Positions 35,820 through 43,075 of a DNA stretch of 56,905 nucleotides are shown one piece after another (the first letter of the stretch is position 1; every line of letters begins with the position of its first letter). Below the pieces are notes generated by a model that saw only the letters and a program-made list of their open reading frames with translations, searched no databases and was not told the DNA's origin. This DNA is from Mesorhizobium sp. M7A.F.Ca.US.006.01.1.1 (GTDB lineage Bacteria; Pseudomonadota; Alphaproteobacteria; Rhizobiales; Rhizobiaceae). Where the stretch lies: assembly GCF_003997935.1 (NCBI RefSeq), contig NZ_RZQL01000011.1, positions 1-56,905 on the forward strand. The letters are read 5' to 3'. Both the position numbers and the translations under genes were made by a program.

Positions 35820-35893
35820 ACGCAATTCCCAAGGGAAAGCGCTATGCGCTTTTCCCGGGAAAACCGTTTCACACTTTTCCTGGAACTGCTCTA
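35820..35893. repeat. Palindromic intergenic repeat, copy 1
   Basis: Contains ACCGTTTCACACTTTTCC within a core (about 35858-35892) that recurs in inverse orientation at 56253-56286. The 5' part CGCAATTCC also recurs there. Local inverted segments (AAGCGCTATGCGCTT) can fold. It lies between the secreted coiled-coil gene and the DUF952 gene. This is a dispersed repeat of rhizobial type. Confidence 0.75.
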
Positions 35894-35903
35894 TAGCGCA
35901 ACC

Positions 35904-36254
35904 ATGTCTCAGATTATCTACAAGATAACCCCGCAAGCGCCATGGCGCGAGGCCGAAACGCATGGCGGCTTCACCGGCGCGCCGATCGATGTCGCAGACG
36001 GCTTCATTCATTTCTCAACGGCGGCGCAGGTCAGGGAAACGGCGGCAAAGCACTTTGCCGGCCAGACGGACCTTTTGCTGGTCGCCATCGACGGCGCCGG
36101 CCTAGGCGCTGCGCTGAGATACGAGGTCTCGCGCGGCGGTGCGCTGTTTCCGCATCTTTATGGTCCGCTGGACCTCAAGGCCGTGCTGTGGGTCCGGCCA
36201 CTGCCGCTTGGCGCCGATGGTGTGCATCAATTCCCGGCACTGGAGGGGCAATGA
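35904..36254 (+). CDS. DUF952 family protein
   Basis: 116 residues. DUF952 proteins are small cytoplasmic proteins of unknown biochemical role, often next to pyrD in rhizobia and related bacteria. Visible family parts are IIYKITPQAPWREAETHGGFTGAPIDVADGFIHFSTAAQV near the start and LRYEVSRGGALFPHLYGPLDLKAVLWVRPLPL. The start ATG at 35904 is chosen because it gives the family N-terminus; the upstream open frame lies in the repeat. It overlaps pyrD by 4 bp (ATGA), so the two are translated together. Confidence 0.9.
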   Translation: MSQIIYKITPQAPWREAETHGGFTGAPIDVADGFIHFSTAAQVRETAAKHFAGQTDLLLVAIDGAGLGAALRYEVSRGGALFPHLYGPLDLKAVLWVRPLPLGADGVHQFPALEGQ

Positions 36255-37327
36255 GCGTGCTCGACCGGCTCGGCCAGAAGCTGCTGTTCGCCTTCGATCC
36301 GGAAACCGCGCATGGTATGTCGATCGCGGCGCTGCGATGCGGCGTTCCGGTTGGTGCGCCGGCGGTCCGCGATGACAGGCTGAAGGTTACGGTCTGCGGC
36401 CTCGAGTTTCCGAACCCGCTCGGCATGGCAGCGGGCTACGACAAGAATGCCGAAGTGCCCGACGCGCTGATTGGCCTGGGCTTCGGCTTCACGGAGGTCG
36501 GTACCATCACGCCGCTGCCGCAAGCCGGCAACCCGAAGCCGCGTATTTTCCGGCTGACGGCCGATGATGCGGTGATCAACCGATTGGGCTTCAACAATGA
36601 AGGCCATGCAGCGGCCGAAAAGCGCCTTGCCGCGCGCAAGGAGCGCCCCGGCATCGTCGGCGTCAACATCGGCGCCAACAAGGACAGCAGCGACCGCATC
36701 GGCGATTATGAGCGCGGCGTCGCCCGGTTTGCGCAGTACGCCAGCTATCTGACCGTCAACATCTCCTCGCCCAACACGCCGGGCCTGCGCAACATGCAGG
36801 CGCGCGAGCAGCTTGGCGAACTTTTGTCACGGGTCATGGCCGCGCGCGCCACGGCATCAACCCAGTCGCCGGTGTTCCTGAAGATCGCGCCGGATCTGGT
36901 CGAGGCCGAGCTGGAGGACATCGCCGCCGAGGTGGCCGAGAAGCGGATCGACGGCGTCATCGTCTCCAACACTACCATCTCCCGGCCGCCGCTGCGCAGC
37001 GGCGACACCGCGCGCGAGACCGGGGGGCTCTCCGGCAAGCCGCTGTTCGAGCGTTCGACCATCGTGCTGGCGAAGATGCGCAAGCTGCTCGGACCGGACC
37101 GCGCCATCATCGGCGTCGGCGGCGTCGATTCCGCCGAGACCGCGCTGGACAAGATCCGTGCGGGTGCTGATCTGGTGCAGCTCTACACCGGCATGATCTA
37201 TGCCGGGCCTTCTCTGCCAGGCCGTATTCTTTCCGGAATGGTCCGTTTCGTCGAAAAAGAACGGCTGAAGTCGATTTGCGAATTGCGCGACAGCCGCCTC
37301 GACTTCTGGGCGTCCAGGCAACTCTGA
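36251..37327 (+). CDS. pyrD: Dihydroorotate dehydrogenase (quinone)
   Basis: 358 residues, class-2 (membrane-associated) enzyme oxidising dihydroorotate to orotate in pyrimidine synthesis with electrons to quinone. The N-terminal amphipathic helices (LDRLGQKLLFAFDPETAHGMSIAALR) form the quinone tunnel. Core: NPLGMAAGYDKNAEVPDALIGLGFGFTEVGTITPLPQAGNPKPRIFRL, the catalytic-serine loop NISSPNTPGLR, and FMN sites VSNTTI, GLSGKPLF and IIGVGGVDSAETALDKIRAGADLVQLYTGMIY. Overlaps the DUF952 gene by 4 bp. Confidence 0.97.
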   Translation: MSVLDRLGQKLLFAFDPETAHGMSIAALRCGVPVGAPAVRDDRLKVTVCGLEFPNPLGMAAGYDKNAEVPDALIGLGFGFTEVGTITPLPQAGNPKPRIFRLTADDAVINRLGFNNEGHAAAEKRLAARKERPGIVGVNIGANKDSSDRIGDYERGVARFAQYASYLTVNISSPNTPGLRNMQAREQLGELLSRVMAARATASTQSPVFLKIAPDLVEAELEDIAAEVAEKRIDGVIVSNTTISRPPLRSGDTARETGGLSGKPLFERSTIVLAKMRKLLGPDRAIIGVGGVDSAETALDKIRAGADLVQLYTGMIYAGPSLPGRILSGMVRFVEKERLKSICELRDSRLDFWASRQL

Positions 37328-37334
37328 ACTGCTC

Positions 37335-37508
37335 TCAGGAGCGTAGATTGCGACTGACGGCCCGCTCGCAGATGGTGCCGCCGATGGCAGGCAGCACCCC
37401 GAAGAGAAGCAACTGTGCGGTTCCGCCGATGCCAGAAACCACGGAGAGAATGAACGCAGTGAGCAATCCCAGCGCCGCGCCCAAGACATATGGCAGGTAG
37501 CTTCGCAT
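37335..37508 (-). CDS. Small membrane protein of unknown function
   Basis: 57 residues from the ATG at 37508; longer frames to 37706 start in non-hydrophobic sequence without a ribosome site. Two hydrophobic helices: YLPYVLGAALGLLTAFILSVV and AQLLLFGVLPAIGGTICERAV. It ends 7 bp after the convergent pyrD. No family recognised; coding status moderate because of its small size, but the length of hydrophobic runs on this frame and the preceding AGGGCGAG support it. Confidence 0.5.
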   Translation of the reverse strand: MRSYLPYVLGAALGLLTAFILSVVSGIGGTAQLLLFGVLPAIGGTICERAVSRNLRS

Positions 37509-37655
37509 AAGCTCGCCCTGGAACAATTGGTGCATCAAGTCTGTTGGAAATCGACTGAAAGTGCAAGTGCATCCGACCGCACCGCAGCGCAACGAATTCG
37601 AGTCAATGGTTCCTTCGGAGCCTCGTCGGGGCATTGGCTGACGGAGCATCAAACG

Positions 37656-37678
37656 AAAAACCCGCCTGTGCGGCGGGT
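37656..37678 (-). terminator. Intrinsic terminator after the MATE gene
   Basis: On the minus strand ACCCGCC pairs with GGCGGGT (37660-37666 with 37672-37678) and is followed by a run of U. It lies about 130 bp after the end of the MATE gene. Confidence 0.85.
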
Positions 37679-37806
37679 CACTGGCGCAAATCAGCACCAT
37701 GGCCAAATATGTACCATAGCTGAGATCACCGGGTCAAGAAAAAATTCCTATCGCGAACAGCTGCCGTTCGGTGCCTGGACGGCGCAAGGCCTTCCGGGGA
37801 CACCGC

Positions 37807-39231
37807 CTAAAACGCCGTCCGCACCCTGAGCCGCAGGATCGTCAGCAGGCTGAAGCCTCGCACCAGCAGGAAGACGTGCAGCGCCGCCCAAAGTCCATTG
37901 TTGCCGAAGGCGGGCGCTAGGGTCAGCAGCGCGGCCGCGAAAACCAGGAACGACAGCAGCATCATGTTGCGCATGTCGCGAGACCAGGTCGCGCCGATGA
38001 AGACGCCATCCATCTGGAACGCCAGCACACCGCTCAGCGCCGTGAATGCCGCCCACGGCAGGTAGATGTCGGCCACCGAACGGACTTCCTCCGATGTCGT
38101 CACGAGAGCGACCAGATTGGCGCCACCAGACAGCATTACCAGCGTCGCGGCTGCCGCCAGTCCGAAACCCCAGAACAGCGTCAGCCGCACGGCCTTGCGG
38201 AACGGTGCGGCGGCACGTGCGCCGACGGCACGGCCCGCCAACTGTTCGGCGGCGGTGGCAAAGCCGTCGAGGAAATAGCCGGCGACGAGAAAGAAATTCA
38301 TCAGCACGGCGTTGGCGGCCAGCGTCACCGTGCCGAACTGCGCGCCCTGGCGGGTGAACAATGCGAAGGCGGCGAGCAGCGAGAACGAGCGGATCATGAT
38401 GTCACGGTTGAGCGACATCATGCGCAGGAAGGCGGCCATGTCGAGCAGGCGGTGGCGCGGCAAGGATGGGGCCGCCCGGAACCGGCGGATCACGATCGCC
38501 AGGCCGAGCAGCATGGCCAGGAACTCGCCGCTGACGGTCGCCCAGGCAACGCCGGCGACACCCCAGCCAAGTTTCAGCCCAAGTAGGAAACACAGCGCGA
38601 TGTTGATACCGTTCAGGACCAATTGCAGCACCAGCCCAAGCCCGCCCTCGCCGCGCCCCAGCACATAGCCAAGGATGGCATAGTTGATCAGCGAGAACGG
38701 TGCCGCGAGCAGCCTGATCCTGATGTAGACGCCCATTGCCTCGCTGACGCGCGGTTCGGCGCCCATGAACTTTTGCCCGGCGATGGCGACCAGCGGCGCA
38801 AGGGCAGCGAGCACGATGCCGGCGATAACCGCGATCAGCACGGCTCGCCAGAACACCGCCTGTTCCTCCAGGGCATCGCCACGCCCAAATGCCTGTGCGA
38901 CAAGGCCGGTGGTGCCCGAGCGCAGGAAATTGAAAGAGGTGAAGACGACGTCGAAGATCAATGCGCCGGCCGCCAGGCCGCCCAGCAAGGCGGCATCGCC
39001 GAACTGGCCGACGACAGCCGTGTCGACCAGGCCGAGCATCGGCGTCGTCAGATAGGCAAGCGTCATCGGCACGGCGATGGCGAGCACGGAGCGGTTGGTG
39101 ACGACAAATGATCCGGGGTGAACCGGGGATCCCGAGAGGATCGGGGATCCGGCGTCGGCTGGAGTTGCACCTTTGTCCAAGGATTGCTGCCTTGCTGATT
39201 GCGGCTTGATGGAACCGTCGATGTGCCCCAT
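37807..39231 (-). CDS. MATE-family efflux transporter (DinF-like)
   Basis: 474 residues from the ATG at 39231 (MGHIDGSIKP). A non-hydrophobic N-terminal tail of ~40 residues is followed by 12 helices: AIAVPMTLAYLTTPMLGLVDTAVVGQFGDAALLGGLA (helices 1-2, the DinF signature), GTTGLVAQAFGRGDALEEQ, LLAAPFSLINYAILGYVLGRGEG, and a second half starting with FTRQGAQFGTVTLAANAVLMNFFLVAGYFLDGFATAAEQLAGRAVGARA. It exports organic cations or drugs using a sodium or proton gradient; the substrate is unknown. A terminator follows the gene. Confidence 0.92.
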   Translation of the reverse strand: MGHIDGSIKPQSARQQSLDKGATPADAGSPILSGSPVHPGSFVVTNRSVLAIAVPMTLAYLTTPMLGLVDTAVVGQFGDAALLGGLAAGALIFDVVFTSFNFLRSGTTGLVAQAFGRGDALEEQAVFWRAVLIAVIAGIVLAALAPLVAIAGQKFMGAEPRVSEAMGVYIRIRLLAAPFSLINYAILGYVLGRGEGGLGLVLQLVLNGINIALCFLLGLKLGWGVAGVAWATVSGEFLAMLLGLAIVIRRFRAAPSLPRHRLLDMAAFLRMMSLNRDIMIRSFSLLAAFALFTRQGAQFGTVTLAANAVLMNFFLVAGYFLDGFATAAEQLAGRAVGARAAAPFRKAVRLTLFWGFGLAAAATLVMLSGGANLVALVTTSEEVRSVADIYLPWAAFTALSGVLAFQMDGVFIGATWSRDMRNMMLLSFLVFAAALLTLAPAFGNNGLWAALHVFLLVRGFSLLTILRLRVRTAF

Positions 39232-39312
39232 TTTCCAGCCACCGCGCAATCATTCATACCGTGACGGCCAACCGAAATCCCGGTCTGGCGCGAGCCCGCC
39301 GGATACGAGTTC

Positions 39313-40218
39313 ATGCCCCTGCAGATCGTCCATCACCCCGACTACGACGCCGGCTTCGCCGTCAACCATCGCTTTCCGATGAGCAAATATCCGTTGCTGA
39401 TGGACGCCTTGCGCGCCCGCGGACTGGCCGGACCCGACGCGCTCAACACCGCCGAGGCGGCGCCGGCGTCATGGCTGGAGCTTGCCCATGCGGCGGGCTA
39501 TGTCGACCAGGTCGTCAACTGCTGCGTGCCCGAGAAGATCGAACGCGAGATCGGTTTTCCGATCGGACCCCGCGTCTCGCTGCGCGCACAGCTTGCCGCC
39601 GGCGGCACGGTGCTGGCGGCGCGGCTGGCCTTGCGCCACGGTATCGCCTGCAACACCGCAGGCGGCAGCCATCATGCGCGGCGCGCGCAAGGCGCGGGCT
39701 TCTGCACCTTCAACGATGTCGCCGTCGCCGCGCTGGTCCTGCTCGCCGAAGGCGCGGCACAAAACATCCTGGTCGTCGATCTCGACGTGCACCAGGGCGA
39801 CGGCACCGCGGATATTCTCGCCGATGATCCGCGCGTCTTCACCTTTTCCATGCATGGCGACCGCAACTACCCCGTGCGCAAGATCGCCTCCGACCTCGAT
39901 GTCGCGCTGCTCGATGGCACGGGTGACGTTGCCTATCTCGAGAGGCTCGCCACCATCTTGCCGGAGCTGTCCGCACAGGCCCATTGGGACATCGTGTTCT
40001 ACAATGCCGGCGTCGATGTCCATGCCGAGGATCGGCTTGGCAGGCTGTCGCTATCGGATGACGGCCTGCGCGCCCGCGACGACATGGTCATCAGCCATTT
40101 TCGCGCGCAGGGCGTTCCGGTCTGCGGCGTCATCGGGGGTGGCTATTCCACCGATGTGCCTGCACTCGCGGCGCGCCACGCCATCCTGTTCGAGATGGCC
40201 GCGGGCTACGCCCGATAG
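39313..40218 (+). CDS. Histone-deacetylase-family (AcuC/APAH-like) hydrolase
   Basis: 301 residues. Arginase-deacetylase fold, zinc amidohydrolase: VSLRAQLAAGGTVLAARLAL, the tandem His motif TAGGSHHARRAQGAGFCTFNDVAVAA, the zinc ligands in VVDLDVHQGDGTADIL, FYNAGVDVHAED, and the catalytic Tyr region CGVIGGGYSTD. Such bacterial enzymes deacetylate acetyl-polyamines, acetylated proteins or acetoin-related substrates. The gene diverges from the MATE gene and converges with the DUF6460 gene; a hairpin lies after the stop. No specific substrate can be inferred. Confidence 0.93.
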   Translation: MPLQIVHHPDYDAGFAVNHRFPMSKYPLLMDALRARGLAGPDALNTAEAAPASWLELAHAAGYVDQVVNCCVPEKIEREIGFPIGPRVSLRAQLAAGGTVLAARLALRHGIACNTAGGSHHARRAQGAGFCTFNDVAVAALVLLAEGAAQNILVVDLDVHQGDGTADILADDPRVFTFSMHGDRNYPVRKIASDLDVALLDGTGDVAYLERLATILPELSAQAHWDIVFYNAGVDVHAEDRLGRLSLSDDGLRARDDMVISHFRAQGVPVCGVIGGGYSTDVPALAARHAILFEMAAGYAR

Positions 40219-40237
40219 TTCTTCAAGCATGATCTCT

Positions 40238-40260
40238 GGACAAACGGTTTCCGTTTGTCC
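40238..40260. terminator. Perfect 10-bp hairpin between convergent genes
   Basis: GGACAAACGG (40238-40247) pairs with CCGTTTGTCC (40251-40260) around a TTT loop, 20 bp after the histone-deacetylase-family gene. GCATGATC just before it resembles another common rhizobial intergenic motif. It may terminate transcription from both sides. Confidence 0.6.
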
Positions 40261-40315
40261 GAGAAAACCGGGTGCCAGGGTTCGCTGACGCGGACCTGCG
40301 GTTCGGGATACTGCC

Positions 40316-40630
40316 CTACTTCCGGTAATTGGCGATCCTGAGCAGGATGAAGGCCGGCACGACGATAGCCGCGCCCAGCAGGATATAGCCGAGGAAGCGG
40401 TCGATGGCGTGGAAGCCGAGATTCCACAGGTCCATGAAGAACTTCCGGATGCCGTAGAGCACATCCATCGGCGACCAGCCGAAGGCATTCATGACCAGGC
40501 CGACGAGGAAAGACACCACCAGCAGTTTCAGGATCACCTTGAGCGGCGAGTCGCCAAGAAAGCGCGTCAATGCGGACAAGGCTCGTCTCCAGATTGAGGT
40601 ACCCAGGCTCGAGGGCGTCGGCCCAGACAT
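40316..40630 (-). CDS. DUF6460-type small membrane protein
   Basis: 104 residues from the ATG at 40630; the frame starts at 40654, and a TTG (LSALTRFLGDS) further in is also possible. Two membrane helices: PLKVILKLLVVSFLVGLVMNAFGW and YILLGAAIVVPAFILLRIANYRK, joined by SPMDVLYGIRKFFMDLWNLGFHAIDRFLG. The pattern FLGDSPLKVILKLLVVSFLVG matches a conserved rhizobial membrane protein annotated DUF6460 as I remember it. Function unknown. It converges with the histone-deacetylase-family gene. Confidence 0.7.
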   Translation of the reverse strand: MSGPTPSSLGTSIWRRALSALTRFLGDSPLKVILKLLVVSFLVGLVMNAFGWSPMDVLYGIRKFFMDLWNLGFHAIDRFLGYILLGAAIVVPAFILLRIANYRK

Positions 40631-41035
40631 ACGCACTTGGCTTGTCCGCTTCAAGCCGGGAGTTTTGCGGGATGCCGAAGGCCTCTACCGAGCGATTGCA
40701 TGGCAGGGTTGTGCTGCCAACCTGGCCAAACCCGCGCCAGACGGTTAAATTTACGTAAACAGAATCGCTTTAATATGTTGAAAATAAAGCGAAAAATCTT
40801 CATTTTTCGGCTTCCCGCAATGTGCGTGCAATTTTCGGCTGCGAGACAGTCGGCGTCTTTCAGGTGATTGGCCGCGCGGGCACTCTGACCCCTACCCCAG
40901 CTGGCGAAAGCCAGCCCCAGGACCGCGCAACCATCCCTGAAAGACACCAAATCGGAACCCGACCGCCCAACGGTCGAGTTCTTCGGGAAACCTGCGCATC
41001 GATTGCCGGATGCGCGCGTGTGTTGGAGTAATGCA
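40631..41035. other. Intergenic stretch upstream of the outer-membrane protein
   Basis: About 400 bp with no supported gene. 40741-40830 is markedly AT-rich with a perfect palindrome TTTACGTAAA (40750-40759) and is the likely promoter region. CTGGC-GAAA-GCCAG (40901-40914) is a small perfect hairpin in the expected 5' leader. No known riboswitch is recognised. Confidence 0.45.
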
Positions 41036-41653
41036 GTGTTCTCTCAAGCAAAGATCATCCTGACGGCAAGTGCCCTTGCCGTGTGCCTCCTCGGGCCGGC
41101 GATGGCCGCCGACCTTCTGCCAACCTACAATGATCCCCCCGCCTTCCAGTGGAGCGGCGCCTATGTCGGCGTGCATGGCGGCACGGCGTTCACCGGGATG
41201 CCGAACCCGTTTTCCGGCCGCAACGGCCTCAGCGGCGGCGTTCAGGCCGGCTACAACCAGCAGATGGGTCCAGCGGTTCTCGGTGCCGAGATCGAAGGTT
41301 CGTATCTGGGTGGCGCCGAGCACGATGTCCGGGGTGGCAAGATCAAGGAAAAGTGGCGCGGTGCCGCCAAGGCCAAAGCCGGCTTGAGCTTCGACCAGAC
41401 GCTGCTGTTTGGAACCGGCGGCGTCGCCATGACCAAATTCGACAAGGGCGACAAGGTGAACGATATCGACGGATGGAAACTCGGCTATCTGGTCGGCGGC
41501 GGCATCGAGCAGGGTTTTGCCGGCGGCCTGTCAGCCAAGGTCGAATATGACTATGTGCGCACCCCAGGCGTCGAAACGACGTCCGCCCTGGGCAAATCCA
41601 AGGCGACGATCGGCAGCCATGAACTGAAGGCCGGCATCAACTACCGGTTCTAG
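41036..41653 (+). CDS. Outer-membrane beta-barrel protein (Omp25/31-like, porin family)
   Basis: 205 residues from a GTG at 41036 with GGAG nine bases upstream; the nearby ATG at 41031 is out of frame. Signal peptide MFSQAKIILTASALAVCLLGPAMAAD. The mature chain is a small eight-strand barrel of the OmpA/Omp25 type: FQWSGAYVGVHGGTAFTG, GGVQAGYNQQMGPAVLGAEIEGSYLGG, KAKAGLSFDQTLLFGTGGVAMTKF, GWKLGYLVGGGIEQGFAGGLSAKVEYDYVRTPG, ending in a terminal aromatic (INYRF) needed for BAM insertion. Abundant structural surface protein in Rhizobiales. A strong terminator follows at 41834-41882. Confidence 0.88.
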   Translation: MFSQAKIILTASALAVCLLGPAMAADLLPTYNDPPAFQWSGAYVGVHGGTAFTGMPNPFSGRNGLSGGVQAGYNQQMGPAVLGAEIEGSYLGGAEHDVRGGKIKEKWRGAAKAKAGLSFDQTLLFGTGGVAMTKFDKGDKVNDIDGWKLGYLVGGGIEQGFAGGLSAKVEYDYVRTPGVETTSALGKSKATIGSHELKAGINYRF

Positions 41654-41833
41654 GGCAGGCCATGGGTTCCGTTGAACCCGTCTTGTATTTTGCTCGAACG
41701 AGCTTGCGCGGCGCCCGGATGCAACGGGGCCGCGCAATTGCTTTGCCTCCATCCGCACCGGCATCGACGCGTGTTGGCAGACCGTATTTGTGTGCCAGGT
41801 CCTGCGTAATGTCGATGCAATCTTCACGTCCTA

Positions 41834-41882
41834 AAGCGCGCCGCATCGAAACGGATCATGCGGCGCGCTTCAGGTTTTTTTT
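41834..41882 (+). terminator. Strong intrinsic terminator
   Basis: AAGCGCGCCGCAT (41834-41846) pairs perfectly with ATGCGGCGCGCTT (41858-41870), followed by CAGG and eight T. It lies 180 bp after the outer-membrane protein gene. It directly adjoins the palindrome at 41883-41930. Confidence 0.9.
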
Positions 41883-41930
41883 ATGCATGTCGTTGTCCCA
41901 AAACCGGGGCCACTTTTGGGCGACATGCAT
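41883..41930. repeat. Palindromic intergenic repeat (ATGCATGTCG...CGACATGCAT)
   Basis: The ends ATGCATGTCG (41883-41892) and CGACATGCAT (41921-41930) are perfect inverted copies. An inner CCCAAAA...TTTTGGG pair adds to the stem. This is a dispersed REP-like element of Rhizobiales as I remember it; only one copy is in this window. Confidence 0.75.
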
Positions 41931-41967
41931 TCGGTGCCGCGGATGACCTTGATGACGGGAATCGGAT

Positions 41968-42360
41968 ATGTCCAAACGCGGCGCAAACCATCTGGTGTGG
42001 ATCTCCAAGGCGTTCTTCGTCGCAATCGCGCTGGCGCTGACGGGATGCGCCTCCGACATCATGAAGAACTACATCGGGCAACCGGTCGAGTCGGTCATTC
42101 TGGACTACGGGCCGCCGACCGCCGTCGTTGATCTCGGCCGGGGCGAGCGGGCCTATCAGTGGCGCAAGATCTCCACCAATGTGGTTTCCGGGACCTCCAG
42201 CGGCGAGGTCCGCCACACAAAACACGGAACCGTCTACGAAGAAACCGAAACGCCTGGCTATATCGAGCGCCAGGAATGCTTCTATACGTTCTACGCCCGC
42301 GCCACGGGCGGCCGATGGTTCATCACCAATTTTCGTCAACCGAAGCTGGAATGCGAATGA
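41968..42360 (+). CDS. Putative lipoprotein
   Basis: 130 residues with a lipoprotein signal peptide: WISKAFFVAIALALTGC, where LTGC is the lipobox and Cys27 would be lipidated. The mature part has MKNYIGQPVESVILDYGPPTAVVDLGRGERAYQWRK, which resembles the small SmpA/OmlA-like domain in which a G-P turn links two helices and strands. The last part has cysteines in RQECFYTFYARA and PKLECE. Function unknown. It is 40 bp upstream of the response-regulator gene and could belong to the same transcript. Confidence 0.75.
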   Translation: MSKRGANHLVWISKAFFVAIALALTGCASDIMKNYIGQPVESVILDYGPPTAVVDLGRGERAYQWRKISTNVVSGTSSGEVRHTKHGTVYEETETPGYIERQECFYTFYARATGGRWFITNFRQPKLECE

Positions 42361-42400
42361 ATTGCCACAGCGTGCCGGCTGCCTGTGACGGAGAGTGCGC

Positions 42401-43075
42401 ATGCGCATCCTGCTGATCGAGGACGAGCCGGAAATGGCCTCGGTGCTGAAGACCGCGCTCGAACGCCAGGACATCATCGTCGACCATGCCGCGACACTGG
42501 CGGATGCCGAAGCCGTGGCGCGGCTCGGCCACCATGACGCGGTGGTGCTGGACCGCCGGCTGCCGGATGGCGATGGCCTCAGCCTGATCCCGCGCCTGCG
42601 GGCCCTGCATCTGGACGTGCCGGTGATCGCGCTGACCGCGCTCAGCGGGCTCGACGATCGCGTGGCGGGGCTCGATGCCGGCGCCGACGACTACATGGTC
42701 AAACCGTTCGCAACGGTGGAACTGGTTGCCAGGCTCAATGCCTTGCACCGGCGTTCGTTCACCACGCGTGCCAATCAGGTGATGGTCGGCCGCCTCACCT
42801 ATGATTTCCGCCATCGCGAGGCGCTTGTCGAGGACCAGACGCTGGAGCTTCCGCGGCGCGAACGGCTGGTGCTGGAAACGCTCATCCGCAGGCCGGGCCG
42901 GACCATCATGCGCGGGGCGCTGGAAGAAGCCGTCTATGCTCTCGACGACGAGATCGGCTCCAATGCATTGGATGCGCACATTTCGCGGCTGCGCCGCAAG
43001 CTCGACGACGTCGCTGCCGGCATCGAGATCAGGGCGATCCGCAACCTCGGTTATCTCTTGCGGGCCGCCTCGTGA
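42401..43075 (+). CDS. OmpR-family response regulator
   Basis: 224 residues from the ATG at 42401 with GGAG seven bases before it; a GTG at 42395 is also possible. Receiver domain: IEDEP (acidic pocket), acceptor Asp51 in VVLDRRLPDGDG, Lys101 in DDYMVKPF. The C-terminal winged helix (LELPRRERLVLETLIRRPGRTIMRGALEEAVY, then SNALDAHISRLRRKLDDVAAGIEIRAIRNLGYLL) binds DNA. Overlaps the kinase gene by 4 bp. The targets are not visible, although the downstream glycan genes are natural candidates. Confidence 0.94.
   Translation: MRILLIEDEPEMASVLKTALERQDIIVDHAATLADAEAVARLGHHDAVVLDRRLPDGDGLSLIPRLRALHLDVPVIALTALSGLDDRVAGLDAGADDYMVKPFATVELVARLNALHRRSFTTRANQVMVGRLTYDFRHREALVEDQTLELPRRERLVLETLIRRPGRTIMRGALEEAVYALDDEIGSNALDAHISRLRRKLDDVAAGIEIRAIRNLGYLLRAAS

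Noticed and set aside
37538..37806. Possible short gene between the small membrane protein and MATE gene
   Set aside because: Frames here lack start-site support, and the region contains the MATE terminator.
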